Shown: positions 24,065 through 33,974, numbered from the stretch's first letter. The stretch: 41,704 nucleotides of DNA from Geminicoccus sp. (GCA_002708995.1 PAPT01000017.1:1-41704); one strand, 5' to 3'. Made by a program: numbers and translations. Notes: generated from the letters alone by a model not told the origin.

Positions 24065-25648
24065 ATGAAGACCATTGCCGGTGAAGTCGTTGCTCAGCTC
24101 GCCCAGCGGGCCGTCCGGGTCGTGTTCGGCATTCCCGGCGTGCACACGCTCGAGCTCTATCGCGGCTTGGCCGCGGCAGGAATCCGGCACGTCACCGCCC
24201 GGCACGAGCAGGGCGCGGGCTTCATGGCCGATGGCTACGCGCGCGCGACCGGTGAGCCGGGTGTCGCGCTGGTGATCACTGGTCCGGGGCTGACCAACAC
24301 CCTTACGGCCATGGCGCAGGCAAGGGCTGATTCAGTGCCGATGATCGTTGTCTCCGGGGTCAATGCCCGTCTGAGCCTCGGCCGGGGGTTGGGGTTTCTG
24401 CACGAACTGCCCGATCAGCGGGGCGTCGCGCGGCTGGTGGCGCTGCGTTCCGAGCGCATCGAGACCGCCGCCGACGTGGTGCCGATGGTGGCAGCCGCCC
24501 TTGAGGCCAGCACGGCGGCCCGGCCCGGCCCCAGCCACATCGAAGTCCCGCTGGATGTCGCCACTGCGCCCTTCACACCCGGCGATGCGCTGTTCCCTCA
24601 GGCCCCTGCGCCGCTGCCGGATTATCGCCACGGCGTCGGCCTCGCGGCTGGGCAACTGTGCACAGCGGCGCGCGTGGTGATCCTCGCTGGGGGCGGGGTG
24701 CGCCACGCATTGCAGTCGGTGACGGCATTGGCCGAGCGGCTGGATGCGCCGGTGGTGCAGACCATCAACGCCCGGGGCCTGCTGCACCAGCACCCGCTGG
24801 GTGTTGCGGCCAGCCCGAGCCTTGAGGCCGTGCGCGCCCTGATCGCCGATGCGGATGTGGTGCTGGCGCTGGGTACCGAACTAGGGCCAACGGACTACGA
24901 TATGTACGCCACTGGAACCATGGCCCCCATGGCCAACCTGATCCGGGTCGACATCTGCGCAGCGCAGCTGGAGCGACACCCGGCCAGCCTCACCATTCAG
25001 GCGCCTGCCGCTACCATCACCGACGATTTGCTTTCCGCGATCGATAGAAGCGCCAATGATGGGTCTGGCGCAGACCGGGCGGCGCGGGCGAGGGCGGCGG
25101 CACTGGACGAGATCGGCCCGGAGATGCGGTCGATGACGGCTTTGCTGGAGTGCCTGCGCGATACGTTGCCCGGAGCTTACATCGTCGGGGATTCAGCCCA
25201 GCCGGTTTACGCCGGTAATCTCTACTACGACCACGACCGGCCCGGCGGATGGTTCAACGCGGCGACGGGCTTCGGCGCGCTGGGCTACGCCATTCCTGCA
25301 GCCATTGGCGTCGCGCTGGGTAAGCCCGGCGAGAGGGTGCTGTGCCTGACCGGGGACGGCGGCGCGCAGTTCACCCTCGGTGAGCTGATGGTGGCCCGGG
25401 ACGAGAACCTGCCGATCATCTTTCTGATCTGGAACAATCACGGCTACCGCGAGATCGAGACCTCGATGCAGGCGGTGGATATCGAGCCGGTCGGCTGCGA
25501 CCCGACCCCGCCGGATTTTGAGGCTGTGGCGGCTTCTTGCGGCTTACCCTTTGAGCGCTGTACGCCGGATACAGAAGCGCTGGCAGCGGCGCTGCGCACT
25601 GCGCGCGAGAGGGACGGGGCTTCGATCATCGAAATTCGAGTGGCCTAG
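24065..25648 (+). CDS. Thiamine-diphosphate decarboxylase, AruI-like (5-guanidino-2-oxopentanoate decarboxylase)
   Basis: A 527-residue acetolactate-synthase-fold ThDP enzyme. The catalytic Glu is E48 in ARHEQGAGFMADGYARATG and the ThDP/Mg motif runs from GDGGAQFTL (GDG at 430-432) to LIWNNHGYREIE. The N-terminal VFGIPGVHTLELYRGL and the later GDSAQPVYAGN, WFNAATGFGALGYAIPAAIG and IEPVG segments match AruI of the Pseudomonas arginine transaminase pathway, which decarboxylates 2-oxoarginine to 4-guanidinobutyraldehyde. No FAD-binding features of true acetolactate synthase are evident. The partner transaminase AruH is not adjacent, so another 2-oxo acid is possible. It follows the molybdoenzyme by 35 bases, with GGGAG before the ATG. 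Confidence 0.82.
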   Translation: MKTIAGEVVAQLAQRAVRVVFGIPGVHTLELYRGLAAAGIRHVTARHEQGAGFMADGYARATGEPGVALVITGPGLTNTLTAMAQARADSVPMIVVSGVNARLSLGRGLGFLHELPDQRGVARLVALRSERIETAADVVPMVAAALEASTAARPGPSHIEVPLDVATAPFTPGDALFPQAPAPLPDYRHGVGLAAGQLCTAARVVILAGGGVRHALQSVTALAERLDAPVVQTINARGLLHQHPLGVAASPSLEAVRALIADADVVLALGTELGPTDYDMYATGTMAPMANLIRVDICAAQLERHPASLTIQAPAATITDDLLSAIDRSANDGSGADRAARARAAALDEIGPEMRSMTALLECLRDTLPGAYIVGDSAQPVYAGNLYYDHDRPGGWFNAATGFGALGYAIPAAIGVALGKPGERVLCLTGDGGAQFTLGELMVARDENLPIIFLIWNNHGYREIETSMQAVDIEPVGCDPTPPDFEAVAASCGLPFERCTPDTEALAAALRTARERDGASIIEIRVA

Positions 25649-25684
25649 ATCGGGCCGGGTCCACGGCCTTAGCCAGACTGGGCG

Positions 25685-26170
25685 TCAGGCTTCGGTGCCG
25701 GGGTGGCGTTCAAAGATTTCAGTCGACCCGTCTTCGAGCACCAGCAGGGTGTCGAAGGCTTCCTTCTCATCACCCATTTCCATGCCCGGCGACCCGATGG
25801 GCATGCCCGGGACCGTCAGTCCCGCCGCCGCCGGACGCTCGTCGAGCAGGCGCGCGATGTCGCCAGCGGGCACGTGGCCTTCGATGAAATAGTCACCGAG
25901 GATGGCGGTGTGGCAGGATGCAAGCGCCGCTGTCAGGCCCAACCGCGCTTTGAGAGCGTAGAGCTGGGTCTGTTCGATGTCGATGACTTCAACGTCGAAG
26001 CCTTCGCGCTGCAGGTGCTCCACCCACGCGATGCAGCACCCACAGGTCGGCGAGCGGTAGACAGTGATTTTGGCGCGCTCGGGCTCAGCCGACAGCGCCA
26101 GCGCCGATTGCGGCAGGGCCGCCAGCGCCCCAGCGCCCAGTGCGAGGGAAAATAAGCGTCGCCGGTGCAT
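25685..26170 (-). CDS. Tat-exported DUF411 metal-binding protein
   Basis: A 161-residue DUF411-family protein. It begins with a twin-arginine signal (RRRLFSLALGAGAL, cleavage near ALA|LSA, about residue 26). The mature domain has a thioredoxin-like start, ITVYRSPTCGCCIAWVEHL, with C43, C45 and C46, then LASCHTAILG, GHVPAGDI and the family signature VPGMPIGSPGMEMG. Members are often encoded beside copper-resistance genes and are thought to bind copper; no such genes are present here. AAGGAAGG lies seven bases before the ATG. It is convergent with the AruI-like gene (36 bases apart) and marks the left edge of the long minus-strand block. Confidence 0.9.
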   Translation of the reverse strand: MHRRRLFSLALGAGALAALPQSALALSAEPERAKITVYRSPTCGCCIAWVEHLQREGFDVEVIDIEQTQLYALKARLGLTAALASCHTAILGDYFIEGHVPAGDIARLLDERPAAAGLTVPGMPIGSPGMEMGDEKEAFDTLLVLEDGSTEIFERHPGTEA

Positions 26171-26257
26171 TCAATGACCTTCCTTGCCGGTGCTGATCGT
26201 TGGCTTGTAACCTATCCTCAGACAGAGGCAGAATAAGGTCTGATCCACTGCCGTCCC

Positions 26258-27916
26258 TCAGCGCTCGGGGTCTTGCCCTGTCTGGGCAGGGTCACTCACA
26301 TTCTCGTGCTTGCGCCGGTCCAGAAGATTGTCGAGCCAGTCCGGATCCATTTCCGGTACCGAAGAAAGCAACAGCTCGGAATAGGCCGGGTGGGGCGGAG
26401 ACAGGATTTGCTGCTTCATCCCCTGTTCCACGACTTTTCCCTGCCACATGACCACAATCTCATCCGAAATGGCGCGCACCGTCGCAATGTCGTGGGTGAT
26501 GAAAAGGTAAGCGATCCCAAACTCGCCCTGCAGTCGCTGGAGCAGGTTCAGAATGCCCTCTTGAACAATCTGATCTAGCGCTGAGGTGACTTCATCACAG
26601 ATGATCATGTCAGGCTCTGCGGCCAAGGCCCGAGCGATACAGATGCGCTGCTTCTGACCCCCTGACAGCTCGTCCGGCAAGCGGTCATAGAAGCTTGCGT
26701 CCAGCTCGATCATCTCCAGCAATTCGATCACACGGCGTTCCTGCTCCTTACCGCGCAGTCCAAGGTAAAACTCCAGAGGCCGGCCAATGATTTCCCCAAC
26801 CGTCTGACGCGGGTTCATGGCCGTATCAGCCATCTGATAGATCATCTGGATGCGTCGAAGCTGTTCCTTGGAGCGGTCACGAAGGCGTCGCGGCAATTCG
26901 GCTCCATCGAAGGTCACAGTCCCGTTGAGTTGAGGCAGCAGTCCAGTGATGACCCGTGCTGTTGTCGATTTCCCCGATCCAGACTCGCCGACCACGGCCA
27001 CCGTGCGCCCGCGTGGTAGTTTGATCGAGACGTCATGCAGGACTTTTGAGGCCCCATAGGCCGCGTCGATGTTTTCAATGGTCAGCAGGATCTCTTCACC
27101 GGATTTTTCCGGCTTTTCCAACGACCGAACCGACCAGAGCGACTTGGTATAGTCCTGCTCCGGGGAAGAAAGCATGGTCCGGGTGTCAGCCTGTTCCACT
27201 TCTTCGCCGTAGCGCAGCACTTTGATCCGATCCGCCATCTGAGCCACGACCGCGAGGTCGTGGGTGATGTAGATGGCCGCCGTGTTGAACTGGGCGACCA
27301 GATCACGGATGGAGGACAGCACCTCCACCTGGGTCGTCACGTCCAGCGCCGTCGTCGGCTCATCAAAAATGATCAGATCCGGGCGCGGTGACATGGCCAT
27401 GGCAGTCATCACACGCTGGAGCTGCCCCCCAGAGACTTGATGCGGGTAGCGAAGACCGATGGTTTCTGGCTCCGGCAGATTCAGGCGGCGGAACAGGTCT
27501 ACGGCATCGCTTTTCAGCACTTGCTCGGACCGGTCGCCGACACGCTTGGACGCGCGAATGGTCTGATCAAGCAGTCGGTGGGCCGGATTGAAACTAGCCG
27601 CTGCGGACTGAGCCACGTAGGAAATCCGCGTGCCCCAGATATGCCGCTTGTCCTTGATTTTCATGCCAGACAGTTCCTGCCCGTCGAACATGACTTCGCC
27701 AGCGGTAAACCGACAACCCGGCTGGGTGTAGCCCATGGCCGCTTTGCCCAGCGTTGACTTGCCCGCACCACTTTCACCGATCAGGCCGAGCACCTCACCG
27801 CGATGCAGCTGCAGGTCCACGCCCTTGATGATCGGGTGCCAGCGTTCGTCGGCGAAGCCTTCGATATGGACATCTTTCATGTCCAACAGCAGGTCTTTGG
27901 AAGCTCTATCAGACAT
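26258..27916 (-). CDS. Peptide-type ABC transporter, fused dual ATPase (DppD-DppF/GsiA-like)
   Basis: A 552-residue protein made of two complete ABC ATPase domains, as in GsiA or YejF. Walker A motifs are GESGAGKST (47-55) and GESGSGKST (310-318). Signature motifs are VSGGQLQR and LSGGQKQR, and Walker B motifs are [12 protein letters not shown] and [12 protein letters not shown]. It energises import of peptides, opines or similar solutes together with the two permeases encoded upstream. The ATG at 27916 is preferred; it overlaps the permease stop by eight bases (27909-27916), while a start seven codons earlier overlaps more. It is the last gene of the transporter operon. Confidence 0.95.
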   Translation of the reverse strand: MSDRASKDLLLDMKDVHIEGFADERWHPIIKGVDLQLHRGEVLGLIGESGAGKSTLGKAAMGYTQPGCRFTAGEVMFDGQELSGMKIKDKRHIWGTRISYVAQSAAASFNPAHRLLDQTIRASKRVGDRSEQVLKSDAVDLFRRLNLPEPETIGLRYPHQVSGGQLQRVMTAMAMSPRPDLIIFDEPTTALDVTTQVEVLSSIRDLVAQFNTAAIYITHDLAVVAQMADRIKVLRYGEEVEQADTRTMLSSPEQDYTKSLWSVRSLEKPEKSGEEILLTIENIDAAYGASKVLHDVSIKLPRGRTVAVVGESGSGKSTTARVITGLLPQLNGTVTFDGAELPRRLRDRSKEQLRRIQMIYQMADTAMNPRQTVGEIIGRPLEFYLGLRGKEQERRVIELLEMIELDASFYDRLPDELSGGQKQRICIARALAAEPDMIICDEVTSALDQIVQEGILNLLQRLQGEFGIAYLFITHDIATVRAISDEIVVMWQGKVVEQGMKQQILSPPHPAYSELLLSSVPEMDPDWLDNLLDRRKHENVSDPAQTGQDPER

Positions 27917-28841
27917 CGCGCAACCCGCTGGTTTCATGAATGAACCAGTCCACGATGAAGTTTACGCCTATGGTCAGCAGCGCAATGCAACCTGCTGGCA
28001 GCAGCGGTTTGAGCCCGTAGAAGAAGGCGTCCTGAAACGGCACAAACGGCACGAAGGTGATCCAGTGTGCATTTTCCCGCACCATGGAACCCCAGTCTGC
28101 TGTCGGGGGCTGGATGCCCATGCCCAGAAAGCTCAATGAGGCGATGAACAAGAATACGAAGATGAACCGCAAGCCGAATTCGGCGATCAGCGGGGGCAGA
28201 ATGTTGGGCAGGATTTCGCGGGCCATGATCCAGACCATGTTTTCGCCACGCAGACGCGCGGCTTCGACGTAGTCCATGACAACCACGTTCAGCGACACCG
28301 AACGCGTCAGACGGAAGAAGTTGGTGGCGTAGGTAATGCCCACAATCAAGATCAGACTCAGGATTGACGCCCCGAAGATTGCCAGCAGCATGAGGGCAAA
28401 GATAAGGCCCGGGATGGCCATGATCGTATCAACAGCGCGGCTGATGATCTGGTCCAGCCAAGACCGGTTGATTGCAGCAATCAACCCCAGTGATCCCCCA
28501 ATAAGCAGCGCCAGCATGGTCGTTCCAAGGGCAATGCCCACAGTGTTTCGTGCGCCATAGAGCAGGCGAGTGAGAACATCGCGTCCGATCCGGTCGGTAC
28601 CGAGCAGATGCTCTCTCGACCACGGCGCATCACCGCGCGAAAACACCTCGGCTTCGCCATAGGGGGCGAGCAGGGGGGCAAACAGGGTGACAACGGCGTA
28701 GATGGCAACCACCACCATCCCAAACCATGCGGTCAAAGGAGCGCGGCTAAAGAGAATACGCATCCGTTGCCAGCGCGTGCGCCGCACTCGAACCGTGCTG
28801 GTTTCCGCGATTGCGGCATGTTGGGTCTGTGAATCACTCAT
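27909..28841 (-). CDS. Peptide-type ABC transporter permease (DppC-like)
   Basis: A 310-residue inner-membrane permease with an N-terminal cytosolic stretch, a first helix at about 34-54 and the DppC-type core. HLLGTDRIGRDVLTRLLYGARNTVG is the hallmark of the DppC/OppC subfamily, and MDYVEAARLRGENMVWIMAREILPNI is the EAA loop that contacts the ATPase. It forms the membrane channel with the second permease. The start overlaps the stop of the previous permease (ATGA, 28838-28841) and its stop overlaps the ATPase start, so the three are translationally coupled. Confidence 0.95.
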   Translation of the reverse strand: MSDSQTQHAAIAETSTVRVRRTRWQRMRILFSRAPLTAWFGMVVVAIYAVVTLFAPLLAPYGEAEVFSRGDAPWSREHLLGTDRIGRDVLTRLLYGARNTVGIALGTTMLALLIGGSLGLIAAINRSWLDQIISRAVDTIMAIPGLIFALMLLAIFGASILSLILIVGITYATNFFRLTRSVSLNVVVMDYVEAARLRGENMVWIMAREILPNILPPLIAEFGLRFIFVFLFIASLSFLGMGIQPPTADWGSMVRENAHWITFVPFVPFQDAFFYGLKPLLPAGCIALLTIGVNFIVDWFIHETSGLRDV

Positions 28842-29815
28842 CGTGGGTGCAGCAGTCTGGGGTTTGTAACAATGCCGACGATGTCGGCCAAAAGGTTCAT
28901 CGAAATATACGTCGCGGCAAACACCAAAGCACAGGCTTGGACCACGGGTATGTCGCGGCTCCCGACGGAGTCGACCATCAGTTTACCGATGCCGTCGTAG
29001 GTAAAGACCACTTCGACCACCACAACACCGACAACCAGCCACGCCATGTTGAAGGCGATGACGGTTGCAATTGGCGCCCAGGCATTGGGCAGAGCATGGC
29101 GGAAAATGATCTCAGCCTGACTGGCCCCGGAGAGGCGAGCCATCTCAATATAGGGGCTGGCGAGCAGGTTGATGATCGCTGCGCGCGTCATACGCATCAT
29201 GGCGGCGACGATGACAAGGGTCAGCGTCATGGTCGGCAGCGTGACCAGCAGCAGGCGCTGCAGAAATTCCGTTTCGGCGCGTACGTTTGCAATGGTAGGC
29301 AGGTAGCCACCGAGCAAAATGATCAGCATATACGCGAGGAAGAATTCAGGCATTGCGATGGTGGAGAGTGTGATCGCGTTCGCCGTGCGGTCAAAGATCG
29401 AGTTGCGGAACAAGGCGGTCAGAAAGCCCAGCATCAGTGCCAGAGGCACCGAAATTGCGGCTGTCACGCCCGCGAGGAACAGGGTGTTTCGCAGCTTCGG
29501 GAGCATGATCTCTACCACCGGGCGGGAGACGTCGATCCCCTGGCCACCGGTGCTGCGCCCGGAGAAGGTGTTACCCATATCACCCTGCATGACCCCAGCG
29601 ACCCATCGGAAGTATCGCGTGATTACAGGCTTGTCGAGGTCGAGGCTTTCCCGGAACGCCTTGAGCGTTGCCTCGGTTGCGGTCTGCCCCAGCACCGCCT
29701 GCGCGAAATCGCCGGGCAGCAGTGAGATCGAGCTGAAAATGATGAGTGAAACAATGAACAGCGTAACCAGGCCAAGCAGAATTCGCTTGCCGATCACTTC
29801 AATCAGCCGAAACAA
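28838..29815 (-). CDS. Peptide-type ABC transporter permease (DppB-like)
   Basis: A 325-residue permease of the DppB/OppB type: an N-terminal helix (about 9-31), then a periplasmic stretch and five more hydrophobic segments. The EAA loop is SPYIEMARLSGASQAEIIFRHALPNAW. The start is a TTG at 29815: GAGGGAG lies seven bases upstream and the reading MFRLIEVIGKRIL is typical of the family N-terminus, whereas no ATG is available. The gene is separated from the binding-protein gene by 134 bases that contain a stem-loop. Confidence 0.93.
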   Translation of the reverse strand: MFRLIEVIGKRILLGLVTLFIVSLIIFSSISLLPGDFAQAVLGQTATEATLKAFRESLDLDKPVITRYFRWVAGVMQGDMGNTFSGRSTGGQGIDVSRPVVEIMLPKLRNTLFLAGVTAAISVPLALMLGFLTALFRNSIFDRTANAITLSTIAMPEFFLAYMLIILLGGYLPTIANVRAETEFLQRLLLVTLPTMTLTLVIVAAMMRMTRAAIINLLASPYIEMARLSGASQAEIIFRHALPNAWAPIATVIAFNMAWLVVGVVVVEVVFTYDGIGKLMVDSVGSRDIPVVQACALVFAATYISMNLLADIVGIVTNPRLLHPR

Positions 29816-29888
29816 TTCGATGCTCCCTCGTCAGAGGTTTGAGCCCGGTTTACTGACGGCGCAGTGCTTTGGACCGGGACGTGAGCCG

Positions 29889-29916
29889 GATGCGGCCCCA
29901 CCTGGGAGGCCGCATC
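29889..29916 (-). promoter_or_regulatory. Stem-loop between binding-protein and permease genes
   Basis: A perfect nine-base stem (GATGCGGCC/GGCCGCATC, 29889-29897 with 29908-29916) and a ten-base loop, without a T-run. It lies 34 bases after the binding-protein stop. Such elements commonly stabilise the upstream message so that the receptor is made in excess over the permeases. Confidence 0.55.
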
Positions 29917-29949
29917 ACTCAGAGCTAAAGCGTTACCTTTGCGTGATGA

Positions 29950-31554
29950 TCAGGCGAACCACCAGCGCTCAGGCAGTCGGGCGCCGTCATTCTCCCAGTT
30001 ACCGCCGATATCGGGGCCATGGGCCAGACGATCGGAAGCAGCCTGAATAACGTTGGAGAACAGTGGAATGATCGCGCCACCATCGTCGGCGATGATGCGC
30101 TGGGCCTCGTGGTAGAGTTCCCGGCGCTTGGCATCGTCCAGTTCCGAGCGGGCCGCAACAACGATGCTGTTGAACTGATCCGCCGCTTCACCGGTCTTCC
30201 AAGCGGTTTCGTTCCACTCGGTGTCGTTGGTGTAGGCCGCTGTGAACATCCAGTCTTCGGTCGGACGACCACTCCATGCTGACACGGAGAAGGGTGCAAT
30301 GTTCCAGACGTTGGACCAGTAGCCGTCTTCAGGCTCTTTGGAGACCTGAATATCGATGCCGGCCTTCGACGCAGACGCAGCAAACAGGTTCGCCATATCG
30401 GTGGAACCCGGACCCGGCGTCTCGGACGTCTTCAGCTCGATCGTACCGCTGTGGCCGGAGCGCTTGTAGTAGAACGCTGCTTCCTCAGGGTCGAAATCGC
30501 GCTGTGGCAGATCGCCGTTATGGTAACGGTGAGCTGGAGAGATCGGGTGATCGTTACCCAGTGTCCCGTGACCCAGCAGGATCTTGTCCATGATGTCCTG
30601 ACGGTCGATGGACAGCTTCAGAGCCATCCGCAGGTCATTATTGTCGTAAGGGGCAGCATCAACGCGCATCGGGATGGTCCAGTGTGCGAAGCCGGCTGCT
30701 TCCTTGACTTCAAGACCCGGGACACGCTCGATCAGCGCAATGCTGGTTGCGGCAAGGCTGTTCATCGAATCGATGTCACCATTGACCAAGGCTGTCTGAC
30801 GCGCGACGTCATCATTCAGGGCGATGATCTCGATTTCATCGAAGTGCGCACGCCCTTCTTTGAAGTAGTTTGGGTTGCGGGTCGCGAACACGCGAACACC
30901 CGGTGAGAATTCCTGCAGCACGTACCCGCCGGTGCCGATACCGCTTGCCATGTTGATGCTGTCGCCATCCGCCGGGCGGATCGCAAGGTGGTAGTCGGAC
31001 AGAACGAACGGGAAGTCAGCATTGGCTGCCGAAAGCTCAAAGATGACCTGATTATCGTTGCCCTTACGAACCTCAGCAATGCTGGAGAGCAGGCCGAAGG
31101 CAGCAGAGGCATTTTCCTCGTTCATATGGTAGGCGAAGTTCGCCACAATATCGTCTGCGGTTAGCGTTTTGCCATTATGGAATTCAACGCCTTTACGAAG
31201 GTTGAAGACCCAGGTCTTCGCATCGTCAGACTCCACGTTCTCCGCGAGTTCCGGGACGAGCTGCCCATCGGGACCGACTTCCATGAGATTGTTGGCACCG
31301 GTCCAGCCTGTCATCATCATGTACGAGCTGAGCCACGTTGCCGGGTTGAGTGAGTCGTCCGAGCTGGACGCACTGTTCCCGAGGCGCAAGCGACCACCCT
31401 TTTTAGGCGTTTGTGCCATCGCATGCTGGGCCAGACCCAGTGCGCTTGGCAGCGCTACGCCAGCGGCGAGGGCACCCATTACAAATTTGCGTCGGTCGAT
31501 CTGACCAGCCGTCAGCAACTTCGCCTGCTGGTCTAGGTACTGTTTCTTATTCAT
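29950..31554 (-). CDS. ABC transporter substrate-binding protein, family 5 (peptide/opine type), Tat signal
   Basis: A 534-residue SBP_bac_5 family receptor. Its N-terminus carries a twin-arginine signal, DRRKFVMGALAAGVALPSAL, with likely cleavage at HAMA|QTP. The start of the mature protein, KKGGRLRLGNSASS, and VFNLRKGVEFHNGKTLTADDIV are family signatures. It captures the transported solute in the periplasm; the presence of Asp/Trp-rich loops does not reveal which. ATG 31554 is chosen because GAGGAGAG lies six bases upstream; an in-frame ATG 25 codons earlier lacks a ribosome site. Tat export means the protein folds in the cytoplasm first. It is the first gene of the transporter operon. Confidence 0.93.
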   Translation of the reverse strand: MNKKQYLDQQAKLLTAGQIDRRKFVMGALAAGVALPSALGLAQHAMAQTPKKGGRLRLGNSASSSDDSLNPATWLSSYMMMTGWTGANNLMEVGPDGQLVPELAENVESDDAKTWVFNLRKGVEFHNGKTLTADDIVANFAYHMNEENASAAFGLLSSIAEVRKGNDNQVIFELSAANADFPFVLSDYHLAIRPADGDSINMASGIGTGGYVLQEFSPGVRVFATRNPNYFKEGRAHFDEIEIIALNDDVARQTALVNGDIDSMNSLAATSIALIERVPGLEVKEAAGFAHWTIPMRVDAAPYDNNDLRMALKLSIDRQDIMDKILLGHGTLGNDHPISPAHRYHNGDLPQRDFDPEEAAFYYKRSGHSGTIELKTSETPGPGSTDMANLFAASASKAGIDIQVSKEPEDGYWSNVWNIAPFSVSAWSGRPTEDWMFTAAYTNDTEWNETAWKTGEAADQFNSIVVAARSELDDAKRRELYHEAQRIIADDGGAIIPLFSNVIQAASDRLAHGPDIGGNWENDGARLPERWWFA

Positions 31555-31827
31555 GGTTCTCTCCTCATTATCGTCCGCAGTACAGGTTTTGACTGCGGAT
31601 ACGTCGAGTGCCGTCCTCTTTGTAATCAACTACCGCGTCTAGTTGCATGAGCTTAGAGAGGGCTCAGCGCTTGCGCCGCGGACACTCACGAAAGTGGATC
31701 TTGGCGCAAGGCTGCCATAACGACAAGACATATTATAAAAACTGTATATAAAATCTCGCTGACGAGGTTACCCGCATAGTAAGCGCTGTGACCGGGGTGC
31801 TCAGGATTGTGCTCTTGCAGGCTCTCG
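31555..31827 (-). promoter_or_regulatory. Leader and promoter region of the ABC transporter operon
   Basis: This spacer contains a marked AT-rich patch (about 31725-31755). On the minus strand it includes a perfect TATAAT (31732-31737), without a good -35 at normal spacing. If used, it gives a leader of about 170 bases. Close to the ribosome site a seven-base dyad CCGCAGT/ACTGCGG (31575-31581, 31592-31598) could form a hairpin. No gene is visible here. Confidence 0.4.
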
Positions 31828-32742
31828 TCATCGCCACCAGACCGGGTTTGACCAGCCCATCTGACCGGCGCTTCCACACAGGGTGACCCGGAACCAGTCT
31901 GAGTCAAAGGCCGACAGGTCGAATTCAGCCCTGGTGATGTTGTGTCCGTTGCGACTCATGGAGTGGGTCTGCTGCCCGGAGACACAAATGTGACTAACCG
32001 GCGAACAGGACACCACCAGACGGCTTTCCTCAAGGGTCATTTCGACAAAATTTGCGCCAGTCGATGAGTAGTATCTGCCGCTCTTTAGTGCTGCCAGCAA
32101 AGCGTCCGCGCTCAGGTTTTCCGCAGCAACCATGACCCAGCCGCCGCCAAAATCTGCGATACGAAAGTGGGAGTCGTCGGTGGCAATGAGGTTGAAGCGA
32201 TGCCCTTCCTGCAGCAACACGTCTGCGACCCCAGTGCCACCCCCGCGCATGCACTCGATGTGGCAGCCGTGGTTGTAGATCTCCACGGCGTGGGCCCGAT
32301 GCAGGCTCAAGGCTTCCTCACTGGTCATGCTGTGCCATTCCGGGTGAGCCAGAGTCACATAGGCTCCGGCGGCAAGGGCTCGCTCCAGCAGCTCTGGCGC
32401 GGTTTCATCCTCGGTGGCGCTCGCAAAGTCCAGCGGAAGGCCGTTTGCCACCAGATGCCAAAGGTCATCACGATCGTGTTTCTTGCCCAGACAGTGAATC
32501 TCGCCTGAGGGGATGGTCACAAATGTATCGCTATCGAGATGGCCCGTGTCGAGAACGCTCTGCGCACAGAACACCGGTTCGATCCACAGGTGGTCGGACA
32601 GACAGGTAAAGTCATAGCCTAGAGCTTGATACTGAGCGACCACAGCTTCGGCTGACAGCGCGCCGTCGGAATGGGTGGAATGGCCGTGAAGATTGCCGCG
32701 GAAATATTGGCATTCACGAGCGTCAGGCAGCAGCTGGTTCAT
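31828..32742 (-). CDS. PHP-domain metallohydrolase (CehA/McbA family)
   Basis: A 304-residue PHP-domain protein. Metal ligands are visible in order: NLHGHSTHSDGALS (H19, H21, D26), DFTCLSDHLWIE, YVTLAHPEWHSM, EIYNHGCHIEC and LIATDDSHF. These fit a trinuclear PHP phosphoesterase of the CehA/McbA group, which also includes carbaryl hydrolase. It should hydrolyse a phosphoester or another ester/amide in the cytoplasm; no signal peptide is present. The ATG at 32742 is supported by GGAGG nine bases upstream. Its position directly before the ABC operon on the same strand suggests it acts on the imported compound. Confidence 0.85.
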   Translation of the reverse strand: MNQLLPDARECQYFRGNLHGHSTHSDGALSAEAVVAQYQALGYDFTCLSDHLWIEPVFCAQSVLDTGHLDSDTFVTIPSGEIHCLGKKHDRDDLWHLVANGLPLDFASATEDETAPELLERALAAGAYVTLAHPEWHSMTSEEALSLHRAHAVEIYNHGCHIECMRGGGTGVADVLLQEGHRFNLIATDDSHFRIADFGGGWVMVAAENLSADALLAALKSGRYYSSTGANFVEMTLEESRLVVSCSPVSHICVSGQQTHSMSRNGHNITRAEFDLSAFDSDWFRVTLCGSAGQMGWSNPVWWR

Positions 32743-32918
32743 GGGACTAAACCTCCGATATTCAGTGTGAATTGGGGGCAACAGCACGCGAAGACGCGAG
32801 CAGTCTCACCTTGATTTGCTGAGCTTGCCAAGGGCTAAGACCGGCTCTCCTTTCACCTGACGGGCGTCGGGTCGGGCACTCAGGGCCTGTAAACGACCGG
32901 CTTCTCCGTGATCGGGCC

Positions 32919-33857
32919 TCAGAAGCCAGCCTCCCTGGCTCGGACGATGGCCGAGACGGTGGTGTTCCACGGCGATGAGAGACCGCATTTGCTGGCTTCA
33001 ACGGCAACGCGCCCATTGATCACATCGATCTCTGATGGTCGTCTCGCTTCGTGATCCTGCAACATCGACGGCTTGGCGTCGGCGACCTTGTGGGCAAAAC
33101 TGGTGATGTGCTCTTCCGCGTCTTCAAAGGTAAAGTCTATGCCCTGCGCAAGGCCTATTCTGTATGCCTCTAACCCACAAGCCAGCGCGATGTGCCAGCG
33201 CTCGGGTACGGCCTGAAGTTCGCCGACCGTGGTCCCAAAAATCGTGCAGGGTCCCGATAGGGTAACGTTGCAGATGAACTTTTCCCAGATCAGTTGCCGA
33301 ATGTCAGCGAGCGCCTCGGCTCTGAACCCGGCCTCGCTCCACAGCTTGGCGATGTTGGAGATGGGAGCGCTCTCGCCTCCGAATGGTTCGCCGAAGCGGA
33401 GCAGGTTCATGTTGGCGTAGGTCACTGATCCCGGCCCGCGCATAGCCGCGCCGAAGCCCTGCGCCACCCCTAGCACGATCCGGGGCTGGGCGGCATCCGC
33501 GGGCAGGGCGGCTTCCACCCTCTCGCCAGCGCCCAGACCGTTTTGCATGGCGATCAAGGTGGTTGTGCTATCGATGATTGGCCCCAGTGTTGAGACAGCG
33601 GCCTGCACGTGATTGGACTTCGTGGCGAGCACGATCAGGTCAACCGTGCCCTCTATAGCCTCAGGGTCTGAAGCGGTCAGGATACGACGGTAAGCGGCCG
33701 CCTCACCCGATGGCCCGTAAAGGATCAGGCCCTCGTTGCGGATGGCCTCCAGATGTTGAGTGTTCGGGTCGACGGCCCAGACTTCGTGCCCGGCCTCGCT
33801 CAGCAAGGCAGCGTAGATCGACCCCATTGATCCTGCACCAATGACCGCTATTCGCAT
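32919..33857 (-). CDS. Ketopantoate reductase family protein (ApbA/PanE-like)
   Basis: A 312-residue NADP-dependent reductase. It starts with the Rossmann motif MRIAVIGAGSMGSIYAALL (G7, G9, G12), followed by VLATKSNHVQAA and IAMQNGLGAGE. The C-terminal helical domain has IWEKFICNVTLSGPCTIFG with the catalytic Lys and GRVAVEASKCG. The family reduces 2-dehydropantoate, but many paralogs inside catabolic clusters act on other 2-oxo acids; no pantothenate genes are nearby, so the latter is more likely. AGGAGG lies 12 bases before the ATG at 33857, a rather long spacing. Confidence 0.87.
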   Translation of the reverse strand: MRIAVIGAGSMGSIYAALLSEAGHEVWAVDPNTQHLEAIRNEGLILYGPSGEAAAYRRILTASDPEAIEGTVDLIVLATKSNHVQAAVSTLGPIIDSTTTLIAMQNGLGAGERVEAALPADAAQPRIVLGVAQGFGAAMRGPGSVTYANMNLLRFGEPFGGESAPISNIAKLWSEAGFRAEALADIRQLIWEKFICNVTLSGPCTIFGTTVGELQAVPERWHIALACGLEAYRIGLAQGIDFTFEDAEEHITSFAHKVADAKPSMLQDHEARRPSEIDVINGRVAVEASKCGLSSPWNTTVSAIVRAREAGF

Positions 33858-33974
33858 GAGAAAGACGCGCCTCCTTTGTTCTGCGCGAGCCAACCGCCTT
33901 GTTGCGCTTCTCTTGGCAAGGAGGCTGAGGCCCCCAGTCCGGTTGCGTGGTCGCTTCTGGGTTGATCGCCGCCG

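Noticed and set aside
25653-25668. Possible bidirectional terminator between the AruI-like and DUF411 genes
   Set aside because: Only a five-base stem (GGCCG/CGGCC) and at most two T follow.
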